Source: Bacteroidota bacterium (GTDB lineage: Bacteria > Bacteroidota > Bacteroidia > Bacteroidales > F082). Taken from it: a stretch of DNA of 64,000 bases. A program made the position numbers and the translations under genes. Under the pieces are notes generated by a model. The model saw only the letters and a list, made by a program, of their open reading frames with translations. It was not told where the DNA came from and made no database searches. The stretch is taken from assembly GCA_009773165.1 (NCBI GenBank), contig WOUZ01000013.1:1-64000 (forward strand). The letters run 5' to 3'. Shown here one piece after another: positions 53,947 to 63,135 of this stretch. The stretch's first letter is position 1; every line of letters begins with the position of its first letter.

Positions 53947-53975
53947 CTTCACAACAATTGAAGTTTCATACGTTT

Positions 53976-55070
53976 ATGAGTACCAAAAAACCAAAGAAAA
54001 GCACCGGACGACTTGGAAAGCCTGGTTCATCAAAAAAGGCTGGTCTACCACCGGGAAGTCTAATACATATTGGGTCGATAAAAACGGAAAATACCACTAT
54101 CGATCTTATTAGCTATGATGCTGAGAACTTTGAAGTTTTCACACAGATGAACGGTACCGATGTGCTACAGAAAACACTGAAGGGTCGCAAGAACTGGATC
54201 AAAGTCACAGGTCTTCAGAATACTAAGGTTATTGGTGAACTGGCTGATGCATTGGGTTTACACCCTTTGCTTACCGAGGATATTCTCAATACAGGGCAGC
54301 GTCCGAAAGCTGAAATTGGCGAGGGATTCATCTTTTTTACCATGAAAGCGATCAGCCCTAGTGAGGAGGAAGGTGATTTCACAACCGATCAGGTGAGTTT
54401 TGTCTTACGTGAAGATGCTCTCATTACCTTTCATGAGCGTGACCTACCCATTTTTGATGTAGTGTACAATCGTATGCAAATTCCTGACGGCAGGTTCAGA
54501 TCAAGTGGATTAGATTATCTGATGTATGCTCTTACCGACATTATGGTCGATCATTATTTCAGGGTAATGGAAGACATGGCAGAACTAATTGATGCTTCGG
54601 AAGATGCCCTTATGAAACACAGCAGCGAGAACACACTTGTAGAAACGCAACAAATAAAAAAAGATTTATTACTGATACGTAAAACTGTTTTTCCCTTGCG
54701 TGAAGCCCTGAGCACACTTATTAAAACTGACAGTGTTTTGATAAACCCTTCACAGCGAACCTATTTCACTGATGTGTACGACCATGTGATGCACATTTAT
54801 GAAACAATTGAGAACTACCGCGATTTGGTCTCCGGTTTGAAAGACATCTATCATTCTTCTGTCAATTTGCGAATGAGCAAAGTGATGCAGACGCTGACTA
54901 TCATTTCGACCATCTTCATCCCACTCACTTTTATTGTTGGTGTTTATGGAATGAATTTCGATTTTATGCCTGAGCTACATTTCAGATTTGGTTATCTGGC
55001 TGTTTGGGTAGTGATGTTGCTTATTACAATTTATATGATCAGGGAATTCAGAAAAAATAACTGGCTGTAA
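53976..55070 (+). CDS. corA: CorA magnesium/cobalt transporter
   Basis: CorA imports Mg2+ and is a pentamer. The 364 residues have the large cytoplasmic domain and two C-terminal helices with YGMNFDFMPEL, the GMN signature at the pore mouth. I start at the ATG at 53976 (MSTKKPKKSTGRLGK); the longer frame precedes the promoter's -7 element. The basic, flexible N-terminus is unusual but not rare. Length is normal. It has its own promoter and no partner genes. Confidence 0.93.
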   Translation: MSTKKPKKSTGRLGKPGSSKKAGLPPGSLIHIGSIKTENTTIDLISYDAENFEVFTQMNGTDVLQKTLKGRKNWIKVTGLQNTKVIGELADALGLHPLLTEDILNTGQRPKAEIGEGFIFFTMKAISPSEEEGDFTTDQVSFVLREDALITFHERDLPIFDVVYNRMQIPDGRFRSSGLDYLMYALTDIMVDHYFRVMEDMAELIDASEDALMKHSSENTLVETQQIKKDLLLIRKTVFPLREALSTLIKTDSVLINPSQRTYFTDVYDHVMHIYETIENYRDLVSGLKDIYHSSVNLRMSKVMQTLTIISTIFIPLTFIVGVYGMNFDFMPELHFRFGYLAVWVVMLLITIYMIREFRKNNWL

Positions 55071-55389
55071 AGCAACAAGATACAGATTTTATTAAATAGC
55101 TGTGTCTCTGATTTTTCCTTTCTTTAATCATTTAGTGACAGAAAAAATTGTTGTTTGTAGATGTCGAAATATTAATGGATGAATCGATTTCTCAATCTGA
55201 ATAAAATCACCTTTAATATTGCTATTTCCAGCTGAACTTAGCCGTTTTATTCTAATATGGCCATTTCTTTTTTACATTTTCATGTTTAAAACTATTGTTT
55301 GTGCGATTTGGTTTTTAGCCATTTTGTGATTTCCAGTGGTATTAATAGCTTCTATTTCATTACTTTTGCCACAAACTAAATCATACACT
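55071..55389. other. Intergenic gap upstream of thioredoxin
   Basis: No gene is seen. The only recognisable element is TACTTTTG at 55361-55368, a plausible -7 element for the thioredoxin gene with a leader of about 15 bases and a weak -33 region. Confidence 0.5.
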
Positions 55390-55815
55390 ATGTCTACCGC
55401 TCTGATCATTATTGCCTCTTTGCTCTTGTTTTTATTCCTGTTCAACGGCTACAGGAGATATAAACTCATGAAAAACTACAATCCGGAAAGTGAAAGTGAT
55501 CATCTAATGAGGCTCACGGATGAAAATTTCAGCAAAAGCATCTCAAAAGGCATTGTATTGGTTGACTTTTGGGCCCCCTGGTGTACCCCTTGCAAGATGA
55601 TCGCTCCGGTAGTGATTGAGTTGGCAGAAGAGTTCAATGGTCGTATTAAAGTTGGTAAGCTAAATGTTGATGAGAACAGACAAGCCGCTACCAATCTGGG
55701 TATTCGCTCCATTCCTACATTGATATTGTTCAAAGACGGAAAGCCGGTTGAGCGTTTTACAGGTGTAAAACCCAAATCAACATTTCAAAAAGCTATCCTG
55801 AAGCAGCTTGAGTGA
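55390..55815 (+). CDS. Membrane-anchored thioredoxin
   Basis: The 141-residue protein has one N-terminal helix (4-19) and a thioredoxin domain with the WCTPC active site (64-68) and the cis-proline in [10 protein letters not shown] start at ATG 55390 ([18 protein letters not shown]). The sequence TPC instead of GPC between the active-site cysteines is an uncommon variant. With one helix and short positive stretch after it, the domain may face either side; a cytoplasmic or periplasmic disulfide role is possible. It is convergent with the sigma-factor operon. Confidence 0.88.
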   Translation: MSTALIIIASLLLFLFLFNGYRRYKLMKNYNPESESDHLMRLTDENFSKSISKGIVLVDFWAPWCTPCKMIAPVVIELAEEFNGRIKVGKLNVDENRQAATNLGIRSIPTLILFKDGKPVERFTGVKPKSTFQKAILKQLE

Positions 55816-55823
55816 GGGAGGAT

Positions 55824-56216
55824 TTAATCCTTTCTTTCAGATCTTTTCTTTTGTCTTTCCGACCTGATTTCATCACGGTGATCCATCAGTTTTTTGAACT
55901 GTTGCTTTTCAATTTTGGGTTCAATAGATTTGTACATCTCATCGTAAAACTCATTTTGAACCTCCCAGTTTTTGTTGATCATCTTCCAATGCAGGTCGCT
56001 GAATGAATCGAGCATTGGACGAAGCTTTTCTTGTTGGTCTTTTGTAGCTTCCATTATATCAAACAGATGCGTTCGAAAACCTTCGCGGGTATTCCACGAC
56101 TTAATCTTTTCAACTTTTTTCCGGGTGACTCTTCCAGTTGTGAGTGATCCGATTAAAACTCCTATCAAAAGGGCGAGTACAAGTAAAAGGATGTATTTTG
56201 TTTTCATAGCCTTCAT
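55824..56216 (-). CDS. Spy/CpxP-like membrane protein
   Basis: The 130-residue protein has one N-terminal helix (about 5-23) and a helical, charged domain resembling Spy/CpxP/CnrX periplasmic sensors (REGFRTHLFDIMEATKDQQEKLRPMLDSFSDLHWKM and KKLMDHRDEIRSERQKK). The start is ATG 56216 or, three codons later, ATG 56207; the upstream frame overlaps the anti-sigma gene. It is the third gene of the sigma/anti-sigma operon (gap 10 bases) and probably senses envelope stress or binds the anti-sigma factor. Confidence 0.78.
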   Translation of the reverse strand: MKAMKTKYILLLVLALLIGVLIGSLTTGRVTRKKVEKIKSWNTREGFRTHLFDIMEATKDQQEKLRPMLDSFSDLHWKMINKNWEVQNEFYDEMYKSIEPKIEKQQFKKLMDHRDEIRSERQKKRSERKD

Positions 56217-56226
56217 TTTTAAAACT

Positions 56227-56628
56227 TTAATAATCAGCAAGTAAACTGGAGAAATCATCTGATACCAGATTGTTGATACCCAAAAATCCATCAATGCTGA
56301 AGCTGTTTTCCTGCCAGATAACAAAAAGTAACAGCAAAACAGCGGCAGCAGCCATAGAGAAGCTGATTCGCACAAGGGAGCGATAGATTTGCTGATTTCT
56401 AACTTTTTGTAATTTTATTTGCTGGATGCTGTTCATAACATTACCTGCAAAAGAAGGACTAAAATCTGTTTCTTTTTGCTTGAAAAATGACACAATCTGT
56501 TTCCAGTCTTTCAATTTTTGATGGATTGGATCATTGTTCAAGTCAGGTTGGTTTAATGACTTGATTTCGTTTACATCCAGTTCGTGCAACAGGGCGCGAA
56601 TGAGAAAAGATTCATTTAATTTTTTCAT
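56227..56628 (-). CDS. Predicted anti-sigma factor
   Basis: The 133-residue protein overlaps the sigma-factor gene by four bases. It has a cytoplasmic N-terminus (1-87), one membrane helix (about 90-107) and a short periplasmic tail with SFSIDGFLGINNLVSDDFSS. No zinc-binding motif is visible, so it is not of the ZAS type. Position and layout make it the anti-sigma factor for the ECF sigma factor. Confidence 0.75.
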   Translation of the reverse strand: MKKLNESFLIRALLHELDVNEIKSLNQPDLNNDPIHQKLKDWKQIVSFFKQKETDFSPSFAGNVMNSIQQIKLQKVRNQQIYRSLVRISFSMAAAAVLLLLFVIWQENSFSIDGFLGINNLVSDDFSSLLADY

Positions 56629-57221
56629 ACTTCATCCAGTTTAAGTAGAATTATCTTCAGTTTGTCGAGTGCCCTTGAAAGGCGAGAGAGTACAGTGCCA
56701 GAAGGAATGCCTAGTAAGTCGGCTGTTTCCTTGGTTGAATAGCCGTGCAGCATGCGTAAAACTATTACAGCACGTTGATTGCTTTCGAGTTGTGAAAGAG
56801 CAGTCTGGAGATGTTCAGCATCATCTATTGAATGTGAGCCATTTTGTGATGTTGTTTGCGAATAGCCATTTGTTCGCTGGTCGAAAGGCCGTTCTATTTC
56901 GTAACGGCGTTTTTGCCGTCTACTTTCGTTAATAGCCAGATTGATAGCGATACGCGTGAGGTAAGTTGACACTTTGGCCTCATGGCGGTAAGCACCTATG
57001 TTGGACCAAAAGCGAATGAAGGTTTCCTGACCGACATCTTCCGCCTGAGGTGTATCGCCGAGCATAGCTTTAAGTACCCTCGCAACCGCCTGCTGATTCC
57101 TAATTACAAGTTCATACATTGCAGCATCATTGCCCTTCCTGATCTCATTTACCAGTTCCGACTCTTCCATGGTAGTGCATGGAGCAGTGATTCTGAAAGC
57201 ATTTTCATTCAAGTCAGGCAT
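56625..57221 (-). CDS. ECF RNA polymerase sigma factor
   Basis: The 198-residue protein has sigma region 2 (about 20-95, with QAEDVGQETFIRFWSNIGAYR) and region 4 (about 140-192, with YSTKETADLLGIPSGTVLSRLSRAL). There is no region 3. It heads an operon with an anti-sigma factor and a Spy-like protein and is preceded by TAATTTTG at 57259-57266. Its target genes are unknown. Confidence 0.93.
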   Translation of the reverse strand: MPDLNENAFRITAPCTTMEESELVNEIRKGNDAAMYELVIRNQQAVARVLKAMLGDTPQAEDVGQETFIRFWSNIGAYRHEAKVSTYLTRIAINLAINESRRQKRRYEIERPFDQRTNGYSQTTSQNGSHSIDDAEHLQTALSQLESNQRAVIVLRMLHGYSTKETADLLGIPSGTVLSRLSRALDKLKIILLKLDEV

Positions 57222-57258
57222 TTTTTTGGATCAACTGATAATCAGACAAACTCAGCGA

Positions 57259-57266
57259 CAAAATTA
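57259..57266 (-). promoter_or_regulatory. -7 element of the sigma operon
   Basis: The minus strand reads TAATTTTG. The leader would be about 30 bases. I see no good -33 box; an ECF-type promoter recognised by the factor itself cannot be excluded. Confidence 0.5.
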
Positions 57267-57323
57267 TTCCATTCAGACATTAATAATGCCTGTAACGGAA
57301 TTAAAAAAATGTAATTCTGAAAG

Positions 57324-59237
57324 CTATTTAATGCGCATCAGAAGCGAAACTTCACTTGGAGTCAAATGACGGTATTTACCCCTTGGCAAATCGAGCTTTG
57401 TCAGTCCGGCAATCATCACCCTGTCGAGTTTTACAACATTATAGCCCAATTGTTCAAAGATGCGGCGGACAATTCTGTTCTTACCTGAATGAATCTCAAT
57501 ACCAACTTCTTTCTTCGATTCATCTTTGCTGACGTAAGAAATGGCATCAATCTCAGCTTTACCGTCTTCCAGTTCAAGACCATCGGCAATGAGAAGCATA
57601 TCATGTTTTGTAATCGGCTTATCAAGCTCTACATGGTAAAGTTTCTTTACTCCATGACGCGGGTGCATCAGCCGTTTGGCCAAATCACCATCGTTGGTAA
57701 GTATTAACAGACCAAGGGTATTTCTGTCAAGTCGACCTACAGGATAAATGCGTTCGTCGCAGGCACTCTGTACAAGTTCCATAACTGTTTTACGGTCAAA
57801 TGGATCGTCGGAGGTGGTGATATAACCTTTTGGTTTATTGAGAAGTACATAACGCAATTTTTCGCGGCGTAATGTTTGTCCTCCATAATTCACCTTGTCA
57901 TTGATGCTGACTTTTGTGCCGAGTTCAGTAACGATGGTGCCATTAACGGTAACAGTTCCTGCCTGAATCAGCACATCTGCTTCACGACGGGAGCAAATAC
58001 CGGCATCAGCAAGGTATTTATTCAGACGGATAAAATCTTTCTTTTCCGGCATCCGTCCGGGGATTTGTTCTTTTTGCTCAAAGCGGCTTAGTCGCGCTGG
58101 CTTATGTTCGCGCGGATCATTGGAATCACGTCTTCCATATGACTTGCGTTCACGAGGAGCGTCGTTGTCACGGCTTCCGAAAGGTTTGCGTTCGCGCGGA
58201 GCATCATTGTCGCGGCTTCCGAAAGGTTTGCGTTCGCGCGGAGCGTCATTGTCACGACTTCCGAAAGGTTTACGTTCGCGCGGAGCGTCGTTGTCACGGC
58301 TTCCGAAAGGTTTGCGTTCGCGCGGAGTGTCGTTGTCACGGCTTCCGAAAGGTTTGCTTTCGCGCGGAGTGTCGTTGTCGCGGCTTCCGAAAGGTTTGCG
58401 TTCGCGCGGAGCATCGTTGTCGCGGCTTCCGAAAGGTTTGCGTTCGCGCGGAGCTTCGTTGTCGCGGCTTCCAAAAGGTTTCCGTTCACGCGGAGCGTCG
58501 TTGTCCTGATTTCCGTAAGGTTTACGTTCGCGCGGAGCATCGTTGTCGCGGCTTGCGAAAGGCTTGCGTTCGCGCGGAGCATCATTGTCACGACTTGCGT
58601 ATGGCTTGCGTTCACGTGGTGCATCGTTGTCACGGCTTGCGTATGGCTTGCGTTCGCGCGGAGCATCGTTGTCACGGCTTGCGTAAGGCTTGCGTTCACG
58701 TGGTGCATCATTGTCACGGCTTGCGTATGGTTTGCGTTCGCGTGGAGCATCGTTGTCCCGACTTGCATAAGGTTTACGTTCGCGCGGAGCATCGGTGTCC
58801 CGACTTGCGTATGGTTTGCGTTCGCGCGGAGCATCATTTTCGCGGCTTGCATAAGGTTTGCGTTCGCGTGGAGCATCGTTGTCACGGCTTCCGTAAGGCT
58901 TGCGTTCGCGAGGAGCATCGTTGTCACGGCTTGCATATGGTTTACGATCTCTCGGAGCATCATTGTCACGGCTTGCGTAAGGCTTGCGTTCGCGCGGAGC
59001 ATCGTTGTCACGGCTTGCGTATGGCTTGCGTTCACGAGGAGCATCGTTGTCACGGCTAGCGTAAGGCTTGCGTTCGCGCGGAGCGTCGTTATCACGACTT
59101 CCGTATGATTTTTTCCCGGCACCGGGTTTTGATCCTTGTGACCTGCCTATTGAGGGAGGTCTTCTGCTTGTATCTTTTTGTTCTGATGGAATTCGTTTGC
59201 GGGGCGGGCGCTTGCCATTTGGCTCTTTTTCGCTCAT
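57324..59237 (-). CDS. RluB-like pseudouridine synthase with repeat tail
   Basis: The 637-residue protein starts at ATG 59237 (MSEKEPNGKRPPRK). Residues 47-382 are 24 copies of a 14-residue repeat, consensus SRDNDAPRERKPYA, followed by an S4 RNA-binding domain (about 402-465) and an RsuA/RluB-type pseudouridine synthase with the catalytic aspartate D504 in GRLDRNT. The enzyme modifies 23S or 16S rRNA. The charged, disordered repeat (Arg, Asp, Glu, Lys) likely binds RNA or ribosomes. Normal members have about 240-300 residues plus, in Bacteroidota, a variable charged tail; this one is extreme. The long open frames on the other strand over the repeats are artefacts. Confidence 0.9.
   Translation of the reverse strand: MSEKEPNGKRPPRKRIPSEQKDTSRRPPSIGRSQGSKPGAGKKSYGSRDNDAPRERKPYASRDNDAPRERKPYASRDNDAPRERKPYASRDNDAPRDRKPYASRDNDAPRERKPYGSRDNDAPRERKPYASRENDAPRERKPYASRDTDAPRERKPYASRDNDAPRERKPYASRDNDAPRERKPYASRDNDAPRERKPYASRDNDAPRERKPYASRDNDAPRERKPFASRDNDAPRERKPYGNQDNDAPRERKPFGSRDNEAPRERKPFGSRDNDAPRERKPFGSRDNDTPRESKPFGSRDNDTPRERKPFGSRDNDAPRERKPFGSRDNDAPRERKPFGSRDNDAPRERKPFGSRDNDAPRERKSYGRRDSNDPREHKPARLSRFEQKEQIPGRMPEKKDFIRLNKYLADAGICSRREADVLIQAGTVTVNGTIVTELGTKVSINDKVNYGGQTLRREKLRYVLLNKPKGYITTSDDPFDRKTVMELVQSACDERIYPVGRLDRNTLGLLILTNDGDLAKRLMHPRHGVKKLYHVELDKPITKHDMLLIADGLELEDGKAEIDAISYVSKDESKKEVGIEIHSGKNRIVRRIFEQLGYNVVKLDRVMIAGLTKLDLPRGKYRHLTPSEVSLLMRIK
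58092..59099 (-). repeat. 24-copy 42-base coding minisatellite
   Basis: The unit is 42 bases (14 codons) repeated without interruption. Two types occur: copies 1-14 (gene 5' side) mostly end in KPYA and copies 15-22 in KPFG, with the changeover at copies 13-15. The last copy is degenerate. It is likely to vary in number between strains. Confidence 0.95.
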
Positions 59238-59550
59238 TGTCAATGAAATTGGGCGGCAAAGATAGCGCTAATTATCGGATTGGCAACTTATCAATACCAC
59301 TAAGTTTTGAAATAGGTTGTAGAACAAGTTGTTAAAGAATTGTTTATGACTTCAATTTCATAAATACTAAACTAAAGCTTGATTTTCTGAAATAATTAAA
59401 ACCTGTATAAATGCAGCAAGAGTTATGGTGATTTATTGAATTAGATACCAATCAGGCAATAACACTTAAAGATAATTACATATTGATTCAAAAATTAGGC
59501 TTGCTTTTTGGTCATGAATCTATTATTTTTATACATCCAAATGCTGATTT
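59238..59550. other. Intergenic gap with divergent start regions
   Basis: The gap separates the divergent rluB-like and usp genes. It contains the rluB-like promoter at 59257-59286. For usp I see no clear -7 element. No gene or hairpin is apparent. Confidence 0.55.
59257..59286 (-). promoter_or_regulatory. Promoter of the RluB-like gene
   Basis: The minus strand has TTG (59286-59284), 19 bases, TATCTTTG (59264-59257). The leader is about 15 bases. Confidence 0.75.
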
Positions 59551-60687
59551 ATGAATACAATACAGGAAAAGTTTATCACCTTACGTGATATATCCTATAG
59601 CAAAGCTTTAATTTTGAAGATGCAGTTAGAAATGAGAGGTGTTAACTGCTTCATAACCAATATTCAAGCAGGTGATTCAATAGTTGATATTCATTTAGAA
59701 GAAGCTTTCTCTGAGACAGCATTCAGGTTGCTTGAGGAGATGCAGCGAGGCCCGGCGACTGACAAAGAAGTTGTGGTGAAACAACTTCGAAGTGTGCGTC
59801 GTATCCTTGTTCCGGTTGATTTTTCGGATAGGAGCATCAAGGCAGCTCATTATGCCCTTGAGCTTGCCCGCACTCTAAAAGCTGAAATTAAACTTTTGCA
59901 TGTGTGGTTTAACAGCACAGGTGAGACCTTTATTTTCAATGAGATGTTTGCTTTTCAAACCAATCTTGAACCTGTTATGCGCGAGATGGAACATCAGGCA
60001 CTTCAGCAACTTACAGATTTAAGCGACAGCCTTATTCAACGGGTCCGGTCAGAAAGGATGCGTGGAGTTAGTGTGAAAATCGATTTGGTGAGAGGCAGTA
60101 CTGTTGATTCCATCCTTGATATAGCCCATGAATACCAACCAGGGCTAATTGTAATGGGAACACGTGGAAAAAACCGGGATACCCTGCACATTATGGGAAG
60201 TACCACGTCCAAACTAATCGCTAAAAGTAAAGTGCCCGTAATGGTTATTCCCGAAGGGTATGACATTAATCACTTTTATGCTCCACACCATCTTGCCTAT
60301 ATTACTCATTTTGACGACGATGATTTTTTTGCATTACATCGGCTGATGACTTTTATACGACCATTTAAACCTAAGGTATATTGTCTTCACATTCAATCAG
60401 ATATTGATCCCGTGTTTGATCGTTTACGCATGAGGCAGCTGCGTAATTATTTCCAGTCGTCTTATGCCACTGTAGACATTGAATGCGGATTAATTGAGAC
60501 AGCTGATCCTGTTGAAGGCCTAGAAGCATTTGTAAAGGAAATGAAGATTGATGTGATAGCCATAATGATGCGCCGAAGAAACCTGTTGGAAAAATTATTG
60601 GAGCCCAGTTTAACAAAGCAGCTTCTTTTTCAAAGCACCACGCCCTTACTTGTTTTTCGCGAGACCAACGAAGCAACCGGGAAATAG
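59551..60687 (+). CDS. Tandem universal stress protein
   Basis: The 378-residue protein has an N-terminal alpha/beta domain of about 75 residues (LRDISYSKALILKMQLEMRGVNCFITN), which resembles the DUF2007-type putative signal-transducing domain. Two UspA domains follow (about 82-230 and 240-372). The first has the ATP-binding signature (VMGTRGKN then MGSTTSKL); in the second the glycine loop is lost (IMMRRRNLLEKLLEP), so only one domain probably binds ATP. It is convergent with the acyltransferase gene. Confidence 0.88.
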   Translation: MNTIQEKFITLRDISYSKALILKMQLEMRGVNCFITNIQAGDSIVDIHLEEAFSETAFRLLEEMQRGPATDKEVVVKQLRSVRRILVPVDFSDRSIKAAHYALELARTLKAEIKLLHVWFNSTGETFIFNEMFAFQTNLEPVMREMEHQALQQLTDLSDSLIQRVRSERMRGVSVKIDLVRGSTVDSILDIAHEYQPGLIVMGTRGKNRDTLHIMGSTTSKLIAKSKVPVMVIPEGYDINHFYAPHHLAYITHFDDDDFFALHRLMTFIRPFKPKVYCLHIQSDIDPVFDRLRMRQLRNYFQSSYATVDIECGLIETADPVEGLEAFVKEMKIDVIAIMMRRRNLLEKLLEPSLTKQLLFQSTTPLLVFRETNEATGK

Positions 60688-60690
60688 CAA

Positions 60691-61809
60691 TTAAAAAACT
60701 TCTTCTTTTTTCCGGAGGCAACCAGCTCTGAAAGAGAGGCTTATGAAAGCAGTTATAGGCACAAGTAATGCAAAAATAAACAAGGCCAGCGGGCTATAAG
60801 TGATGAACCAAACCAATAATGCTTCAGCCACATAAAACAGGGGTGCCAAAAATATCATGGCGGCATATTTTATCGAATGTGACCAATGATCATCCTTCAC
60901 AACTTTTTTTACCAGCCAGTGTATGAGCCTTACAAAAAGGAAATGGGGGATATATGCAGGTAAAAAAAGTATCCAGCCTAAAGTACAAAACAATTTCTTC
61001 GAAGTTTTAGGTTGATTAGTAATTTGATCCTGATTCAAATCCAATTGTTCAATAAAGGAACGGTCGCTGATAAGCCGGTGGTATAAGTCTTTTTCACGAG
61101 CCGGCCGGTTTTTTACAGCCTGCGCTATCTGGTCATAGTTTTCGTTGGGGTCGATATGAATAATCAGGCGTTGCATCGCAATTTTAAGGTCAGCCACAAG
61201 GGTATTCATGGCAACGGCGGCTTGCTTTTCATATAGACTTTGGTAGTCTCTTATGTGAATAGGTTCGCCATAGTTTACGAGCAAATCGGTCCAGCTGCGA
61301 AAGTGATTTTCATATTGAAGCCCAACTGGAACGATCGTCAGTCCAGCCTGGAAGCCTGTCTCTTTTTCCAGATCAAATGCCATGCGGGCGATGCCTTTTT
61401 GAAGAGGACGAAGCGACCAGTGCCTGTCGTGGTTGCCTTCGGGGAAGATTAGAATTGTTTCGTTTTGCCTGAGCAGTTGCCGTGTGTGCTCCATGGCTTC
61501 GTCGTTTTTCTTCATATTTGCATGACCATCACGAAACCGATAGATGGGAAGCATCTGAAGTTTATTGAGCCAAAAACGAGCTATTGCACTGGCAAAAACA
61601 CTGGCTCTTGTGATAAACCAAGGGTTTCGTTTGGATGATACAGCTATAACCAGCGCATCCATAAAAGCATTCTGATGGTTGATAGCAAAAATAACAGGAC
61701 CTTGAAGCGGTACTTTCTCCTGATTGTGAATCTGAAAGCGTCGAAAGAAAAAATTGAAACCAAAAAGAACATACACTTTAAGGAAACGATATAAAAGTCC
61801 GGGTTTCAT
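60691..61809 (-). CDS. PlsC-like acyltransferase
   Basis: The 372-residue protein is a glycerolipid acyltransferase with the catalytic NHQNAFMD (H45, D51) and the FPEGNHDR motif that binds the glycerol-phosphate. The spacing H-X5-D differs from the HX4D of PlsC and recalls glycerol-3-phosphate/DHAP acyltransferases of the SCT1/GPT type. C-terminal residues (about 290-365) form two or three membrane helices. It likely acylates a glycerol- or lysophosphatidic-type substrate at the membrane. Confidence 0.85.
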   Translation of the reverse strand: MKPGLLYRFLKVYVLFGFNFFFRRFQIHNQEKVPLQGPVIFAINHQNAFMDALVIAVSSKRNPWFITRASVFASAIARFWLNKLQMLPIYRFRDGHANMKKNDEAMEHTRQLLRQNETILIFPEGNHDRHWSLRPLQKGIARMAFDLEKETGFQAGLTIVPVGLQYENHFRSWTDLLVNYGEPIHIRDYQSLYEKQAAVAMNTLVADLKIAMQRLIIHIDPNENYDQIAQAVKNRPAREKDLYHRLISDRSFIEQLDLNQDQITNQPKTSKKLFCTLGWILFLPAYIPHFLFVRLIHWLVKKVVKDDHWSHSIKYAAMIFLAPLFYVAEALLVWFITYSPLALFIFALLVPITAFISLSFRAGCLRKKEEVF

Positions 61810-61940
61810 AATTTTTAATTTGTTGTAACAATCAGTTTTGCATAGATAGAAAAAATCTTGCTTCGGTAAATAAACTTTTTACAAATGATCCACAATTTGG
61901 TGCAGCTTACAATCATGAATCAGCTCAGAACCCAAATAAA

Positions 61941-63119
61941 TCAGGCTTTTGGAAGGGTAAGAGTGAACGTACTTCCTTTGCCTTCTTCACTTTCAACACC
62001 CAGACTTCCATTCATGCGTTGAGTCATATCAAAGCTTAAAACCAGACCAAGACCGGTGCTTTGCTCACCTTCGGTTCCCGGTCGGGAAACTTTTTCGTTT
62101 ATGCGGAAGAGTTTGTTTTGCAGAGCTTTATTCATGCCAATTCCTGAATCTTTCACCGAAACAGCAATTTCATGGGCGGTTTCTTCAACTTGAATAACAA
62201 CTTTGCCACCGGCAGGAGTAAATTTAATGGCGTTGGAAATTAAGTTACGCAAAACCATATCCACCATACCTTGATCTGCTTTCGCTTTAGCCGGGCTGCC
62301 TATTTTTTGAGTGATGGTGATGTCTTTTTTCATGACTACACTTTTCTGTAGCTCAACAGCATTTGAGATAGCTATGGATAGGTCGACAGGCTGCAATTTT
62401 GTTTTGAGAGTCCCCATTTGAAGCTGAGCCCAATTAAGCAGGTTTTCAAGAAGTTTATTCATATTAGTGGCAGCATCATGAAGGGCAGCGATAAACGCAG
62501 ATATTTCCTCAGGGCTCAGTTCATTGAAGCGTGTAAACAATAGTTCTGTTGCCATCAGGCATCCATTGAAAGGATTACGCAAATCGTGCGAGATGATTGA
62601 GAAGAACCGGTCTTTTTCGGCGTTTAGTTTAGCAAGTTTCTCAGCATCTTTTTTAATAATCTCTTTTGATTCAGTTAGTTCCTGATTGAGTTTGAGAAGG
62701 GCATTGTTGTTTTCGGAAAGCTGATTTCGCATCCTTTTCAGTTCAATATGTGTTTCAACACGTGCCAAAAGCTCTTCACTTTTGAAAGGTTTGGTTATAT
62801 AGTCCACAGCACCCATTGCAAAGCCTTTGACAATATCCGAAAGTTCGGATTTTGCCGTAAGGAAAATTACCGGAAGATCAACAATATCAGGATTTTTCTT
62901 GATTGTTTCGAGCACTTCATATCCACTCAATCCGGGCATCATAATATCGAGCAGTAAAAGATCCGGCTGTTTGATACCAAGATATTTGAGGGCATTTTCT
63001 CCGGAGTTGGCCACAACAACTTTATATCCTTTTCCAGAAAGCAAGCTGGAAATTAACTGAAGGTTTCTGGGATTATCATCCACGGCCAGAATGGTAGGAG
63101 TAATTTCCATAATTTTCAT
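61941..63119 (-). CDS. Receiver-histidine kinase hybrid
   Basis: The 392-residue protein has an N-terminal receiver domain (about 9-125; acidic D14/D15, phosphoacceptor D58, K110), a coiled coil (about 128-170), a HisKA domain with H178 in SIISHDLRNPF and an ATPase domain (NAIKF, DSGIGM, GLGLVLSF). There is no membrane segment, so it acts in the cytoplasm. It lies 16 bases after the truncated hybrid kinase on the same strand, which suggests a phosphorelay pair. Confidence 0.92.
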   Translation of the reverse strand: MKIMEITPTILAVDDNPRNLQLISSLLSGKGYKVVVANSGENALKYLGIKQPDLLLLDIMMPGLSGYEVLETIKKNPDIVDLPVIFLTAKSELSDIVKGFAMGAVDYITKPFKSEELLARVETHIELKRMRNQLSENNNALLKLNQELTESKEIIKKDAEKLAKLNAEKDRFFSIISHDLRNPFNGCLMATELLFTRFNELSPEEISAFIAALHDAATNMNKLLENLLNWAQLQMGTLKTKLQPVDLSIAISNAVELQKSVVMKKDITITQKIGSPAKAKADQGMVDMVLRNLISNAIKFTPAGGKVVIQVEETAHEIAVSVKDSGIGMNKALQNKLFRINEKVSRPGTEGEQSTGLGLVLSFDMTQRMNGSLGVESEEGKGSTFTLTLPKA

Positions 63120-63135
63120 TTGTTAAATAGTTGAA

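Noticed and set aside
53697-53975. M-box riboswitch before corA
   Set aside because: The sequence shows an ordinary promoter and a short leader with no conserved helices.
58092-59099. CRISPR array
   Set aside because: Repeats are contiguous, in frame, and vary only in synonymous and conservative positions; there are no spacers and no cas genes.
58088-59122. Long open frames antisense to or overlapping the RluB-like repeats
   Set aside because: The 42-base unit is a multiple of three, so any frame without a stop in one unit stays open through all copies. They contain no domain.
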